A stretch of DNA of 64,000 nt from UBA2883 sp964017965 (lineage in GTDB: Bacteria; Cyanobacteriota; Vampirovibrionia; Gastranaerophilales; Gastranaerophilaceae), in assembly GCA_964017965.1 (NCBI GenBank), contig CAXHNV010000001.1, forward strand, positions 434,001-498,000, read 5' to 3'. Every line of letters starts with the position of its first letter. Positions within the stretch are counted from its first letter, which is position 1. This document shows, piece after piece, positions 61,191-64,000 of this stretch. A program made the position numbers and the translations under genes. The notes under the pieces are model-generated. The model worked only from the letters and a program-made list of their open reading frames with translations, did no database searches and was not told where the DNA came from.

Positions 61191-62473
61191 TATTTACCTA
61201 ATTTAGTGCGTACCCAGTCTTTGAACACTTTCAAAGGTGAGCGGGTGATAGCAAGCGACCATTCAGGCACATTCTTTGTAATAATGCTCAACGCGCCGAC
61301 ATTTGCGCCTTCACCAACCTCTACAGGTGCTACAAGTACTGAGTTTGAACCGATTTTTGCGTTATCTTTAATAACGGTTTTGCTCTTAACCTTGTTCAAC
61401 GGGTTATAGTTTGCTGTAATTGTTCCTGCGCCGATGTTTACATCGGCGCCGATTTCGCTGTCACCGATATAACTTAAGTGGCATGCGTTTGTGTGTGATT
61501 TAATCGTCGCTTTTTTTACTTCAACAAAGTTCCCGATTTTGACGTAATCTTCCAATACAACATCACCTCTAAGGTGTGCAAAAGGTCCTATTTTACAGTG
61601 TGAGCCGATTTTGTTTTTACCTTCGATATAAGTTGAAGGGTAGATGATTGTGTCTTTGCCGATTTGGGTCTGTTCATCAATCCAGGTTGAATCAGGGTCA
61701 ACAATAGTTACACCTTCTGTCATCAAACGGTTTAAGGTTCTTTGGTTCATCATCTTTGTTGCTTCGGCAAGGTTAAGTTTAGAATTGATACCGAAGATTT
61801 CTTCGTTACGTTCTAAAATATGGGCATTTACATTCAGTCCGTTTTCGTTACCCCATTGGATAATATCGGTCAGATAGTATTCGCCTTGAGCGTTGTTTGT
61901 TTTGAGTTGAGAGAATGCCGGTTTAACCTTTGCCCAGTTCAAGCAATAGATACCTGCGTTGATTTCTTTAATAGCTTTTTGTTCAGGGGTTGTATCTTTT
62001 TCTTCCACGATAGCGTTTAAAGAGCCGTCTGAGTTACGAACCATTCTGCCGTATCCGGTAGGGTTCTCGAAGACAGCGCTCATAGCGGTTATATCGGAAT
62101 TTAGGCTTCTGTGAGCTTCGATAAAAGTTTTAATAGTTTCTGATGTAATCAACGGGATATCACCGTTAAGGATAATCACTTCACCGTCAAAGTTTTCAAG
62201 ATAAGGGCAAGCCATGCTAACAGCGTGACCTGTACCAAGTTGAGGCGATTGAAGAACTGTTTTTGCGTTATCATAATTAGATTTAACGTATTCTTCAACG
62301 CGTTCAGCCTGATGACCTACAATAACGTAGTTTTCATCAGCAAGATTTGTATTATTTACAGCGTCGATAATGTAGCCCAAAAGTGATTTGTTAAAAATTT
62401 CGTGTAACACTTTCGGGGTATCAGATTTCATTCTTGTACCTTTACCTGCTGCCAAAATTATTGATTTAACCAT
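61190..62473 (-). CDS. glmU: Bifunctional GlmU (N-acetylglucosamine-1-P uridyltransferase / acetyltransferase)
   Basis: A 427-residue enzyme. The N-terminal nucleotidyltransferase begins SIILAAGKGTRMKSDTPKVLHE and has the LQSPQLGTGHAVSMA loop and LNGDIPLI. From about residue 245 the left-handed beta helix shows hexapeptide repeats, with HLSYIGDSEIGADVNIGAG and ITANYNPLNK. It makes UDP-GlcNAc for peptidoglycan and lipid A. It is somewhat shorter than the usual 450-460 residues because the C-terminal tail is short. Confidence 0.95.
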   Translation of the reverse strand: MVKSIILAAGKGTRMKSDTPKVLHEIFNKSLLGYIIDAVNNTNLADENYVIVGHQAERVEEYVKSNYDNAKTVLQSPQLGTGHAVSMACPYLENFDGEVIILNGDIPLITSETIKTFIEAHRSLNSDITAMSAVFENPTGYGRMVRNSDGSLNAIVEEKDTTPEQKAIKEINAGIYCLNWAKVKPAFSQLKTNNAQGEYYLTDIIQWGNENGLNVNAHILERNEEIFGINSKLNLAEATKMMNQRTLNRLMTEGVTIVDPDSTWIDEQTQIGKDTIIYPSTYIEGKNKIGSHCKIGPFAHLRGDVVLEDYVKIGNFVEVKKATIKSHTNACHLSYIGDSEIGADVNIGAGTITANYNPLNKVKSKTVIKDNAKIGSNSVLVAPVEVGEGANVGALSIITKNVPEWSLAITRSPLKVFKDWVRTKLGK

Positions 62474-62601
62474 TTTTCATTACTCCTTTTTATCTATTTT
62501 ATCACTAAATATTACAAATGTAACAAATCATGGAAACCATGAAATTCAGAGGGTTTTGAACACTTTTTATATATGTATTAGAAGAAAAAAAGAGCTTTAC
62601 T

Positions 62602-63822
62602 ATGGCTGCAATTCAAGGTCAAAATACTTCATCTGCTGCTTCTTCACCTGCCAAAGTCCAGCCAAAAGGTGTAATTAGTATTGGCTTAACTGCTGAACAA
62701 GCTAAAGCTCAAAATTTGAACAGTTTATTTACTAAATACGATGCAAATCATGACGGTGTTATTGATGAAGCAGAATTTAAGAAATATAGTGAAGAGACAT
62801 ATTCCGATTTGCGAAATGGTGGTATTGGTATTGGTGGTGCATTGGCAGGAGCTGCAAAGGAGGTAGTAAAGAAAACTAATGGAACTTTATCCGATTTGGA
62901 TTCGAACAAAATTACAGGCGGAATGCAATCAGCAGTTAAGGCTACTTCGTCAGTTAATGTTAAAGAGACAAAGGCTAAAGCAATTGTTACCGAAACGGAT
63001 AATAGTGCTCAATCAATTGATACTGCTGCTGAAACAATTAACCGGAATATTGATAATGATTTAGATGAGACTAATGAAAACAGTTTAATCAATCAACTTT
63101 ATACACGGTATCGCAATAAAGAGTTTACAGAAGATGAACGTTCATATTATCAAGAACAAGGAATTGATTTAGATAATCTAAATGATGAACAAACTAAGAA
63201 TTTAGCGAGACAGGCTATTCTTTCAAAATATACCGTCGATATGATTGATCCTATATTGACTGCTATAGAAAATAATGATGCTGATGCTTTTGCAAAATCT
63301 GCACAAATTTTAATGAAAACCCAGTGTAACACCGCAGATTTGGCTAACGCAATTATGGCAATTGCACACGCGGCGGGCAAGAGTTTCTCTGAAGAACAAG
63401 TACGTACAATGGTTAATGCTTACGCTCAAACCTATCAACACGAAGAAGGTGTTGACGAAGAGTTAGAAGAAATTGTACATACTGATGTTATGACATACGC
63501 TGATCAAGAGTATATTGAACTCTTGTATAAAAATAACGCTCAAATAGCTGACCGACTGAATGAAATTGCTCAGAATGTTGCAAACAATACAACTGATGAA
63601 ACCCGTAAGGCTATGTTGAATAATGTTGTAAAAAACTCTGCTGAGATAGTTAAAAACTCTCAAAGTCAAACGGATTCATCTGAACAAAATACAGTAAAGC
63701 CTGCGCCGCTTGAGCAAAAACCGGTTTCAAACCCGATTCAAAACAGTGCACAAGTTAACTATATCAACGATTTGAAACAAGCTGCTTTGGAATTTCAGGC
63801 TCAATATGAACAAAAAATGTAA
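62602..63822 (+). CDS. EF-hand protein, frame probably broken near its end
   Basis: A 406-residue acidic, helical protein with no signal peptide. An EF-hand lies at residues 47-58 (DANHDGVIDEAE) with all calcium positions filled. A glycine patch, GGIGIGGALAGAA, follows, and a second acidic segment (about residues 145-230) may be a degenerate helical pair. The C-terminus is Gln/Asn/Ser-rich. The frame stops right after a run of six A (63812-63817), and a different frame stays open from there to the window end with coding-like content. A frameshift, or a separate next gene, are the choices. Two small inverted repeats lie between this gene and glmU. Confidence 0.65.
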   Translation: MAAIQGQNTSSAASSPAKVQPKGVISIGLTAEQAKAQNLNSLFTKYDANHDGVIDEAEFKKYSEETYSDLRNGGIGIGGALAGAAKEVVKKTNGTLSDLDSNKITGGMQSAVKATSSVNVKETKAKAIVTETDNSAQSIDTAAETINRNIDNDLDETNENSLINQLYTRYRNKEFTEDERSYYQEQGIDLDNLNDEQTKNLARQAILSKYTVDMIDPILTAIENNDADAFAKSAQILMKTQCNTADLANAIMAIAHAAGKSFSEEQVRTMVNAYAQTYQHEEGVDEELEEIVHTDVMTYADQEYIELLYKNNAQIADRLNEIAQNVANNTTDETRKAMLNNVVKNSAEIVKNSQSQTDSSEQNTVKPAPLEQKPVSNPIQNSAQVNYINDLKQAALEFQAQYEQKM

Positions 63823-64000
63823 TTCCAGAGGATTTGCAGCACTCTTTTGAAACTGTTCAGGAATATCGTGATTTTACGGGTTCCGGTATGACTTTAATAG
63901 AATACCAGAAAACGAAATCTAACTTGAAAAGTAATTTTACAACAGTAGTTGATGATATTGTAAAGAGTTACTCTACAATACCTGATAAGTTTAAAACAAA
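63813..64000 (+). CDS. Open frame running off the window, possible frameshifted continuation
   Basis: The frame reads KNVIPEDLQHSFETVQEY, then RDFTGSGMTLIEYQ, and continues as amphipathic helix to base 64000 with no stop. It has no good ribosome site or early ATG; the first ATG is inside at about 63888. It overlaps the end of the EF-hand gene at the A6 run, so it may be the rest of that gene after an indel or slippage. Confidence 0.45.

Noticed and set aside
62512..62542. TTACA-AA-TGTAA and TCATGG-AAA-CCATGA as operators between glmU and the EF-hand gene
   Set aside because: Both are short and unrelated to each other; chance is likely in AT-rich DNA.
1..64000. CRISPR arrays, insertion sequences, integrases, rRNA genes
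   Set aside because: No regularly spaced repeats, transposase or integrase motifs or rRNA segments were seen.

Overview
The window is an AT-rich, gene-dense bacterial chromosome segment. The cell looks Gram-negative and diderm (lpxK and kdsA for lipid A/KDO, a secreted SLH-domain protein) and fermentative (pyruvate formate-lyase with its activase, L-serine dehydratase, flavo-diiron protein). Several genes encode large proteins of unknown family carrying short N- or C-terminal 'SF-K/T/R-G' peptides. This mixture, with a cyanobacterial flavour (SLH, AMIN-like and FliJ-like proteins, GlgP plus a giant GH13 enzyme), suggests a non-photosynthetic relative of Cyanobacteria, most likely a gut Melainabacteria/Gastranaerophilales member. 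That assignment is inference from gene content; no rRNA is present to settle it.

Layout. 1-9032: 5' end of recN, a GAF + degenerate HD-GYP protein, pflA, a GNAT-like protein, tmk-proC, an isolated rpmH, a Na/Pi cotransporter and a UvrD-type helicase. 9033-11826: an accessory patch of AT-rich genes (NYN nuclease with a structured leader, two XRE regulators, a hypothetical) ending in a compact unit that looks like a type I toxin-antitoxin locus. 11827-28726: housekeeping genes (nth, lpxK, proS, grpE-dnaJ, folC, tyrS, speB, PNP, rpoZ, pheS, kdsA), then a histidine-kinase-like protein lacking its histidine, overlapping an orphan MalK-type ATPase. 28793-46789: SLH protein, serine dehydratase, thioredoxin-like protein, zinc-ribbon membrane protein, two tandem paralogous membrane proteins of unknown function, alcohol dehydrogenase, MFS exporter, AMIN-like protein, dCMP deaminase, FliJ-like protein, flavo-diiron protein and a second pair of small membrane proteins. 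46838-64000: tRNA-Val, an ADP-ribosyltransferase-fold protein, pyruvate formate-lyase split into two genes, aroH-fmt-def, tRNA-Leu, a 1440-residue GH13-like enzyme, twin XRE regulators with matching palindromes next to a secreted nuclease, a GlgP-like enzyme lacking the PLP lysine, an Fe-S oxidoreductase subunit, glmU and an EF-hand protein whose reading frame appears to break near the window end.

How the genes fit together. Serine dehydratase feeds pyruvate to pyruvate formate-lyase. PflA (1856-2593) must install the radical on a glycine that here sits on a separate 83-residue protein. The flavo-diiron protein probably protects this oxygen-sensitive chemistry. The GH13-like protein and GlgP homologue point to alpha-glucan metabolism. 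The strongest candidates for something undescribed are the split PFL with cysteine-rich tails on both halves, the type I toxin-like locus at 11542-11792, the R-S-E ADP-ribosyltransferase, the GlgP-like protein without its cofactor lysine, and the scattered SFxG-tagged proteins. Two of the SFxG-tagged genes share a near-identical 34-bp upstream element 40 kb apart.
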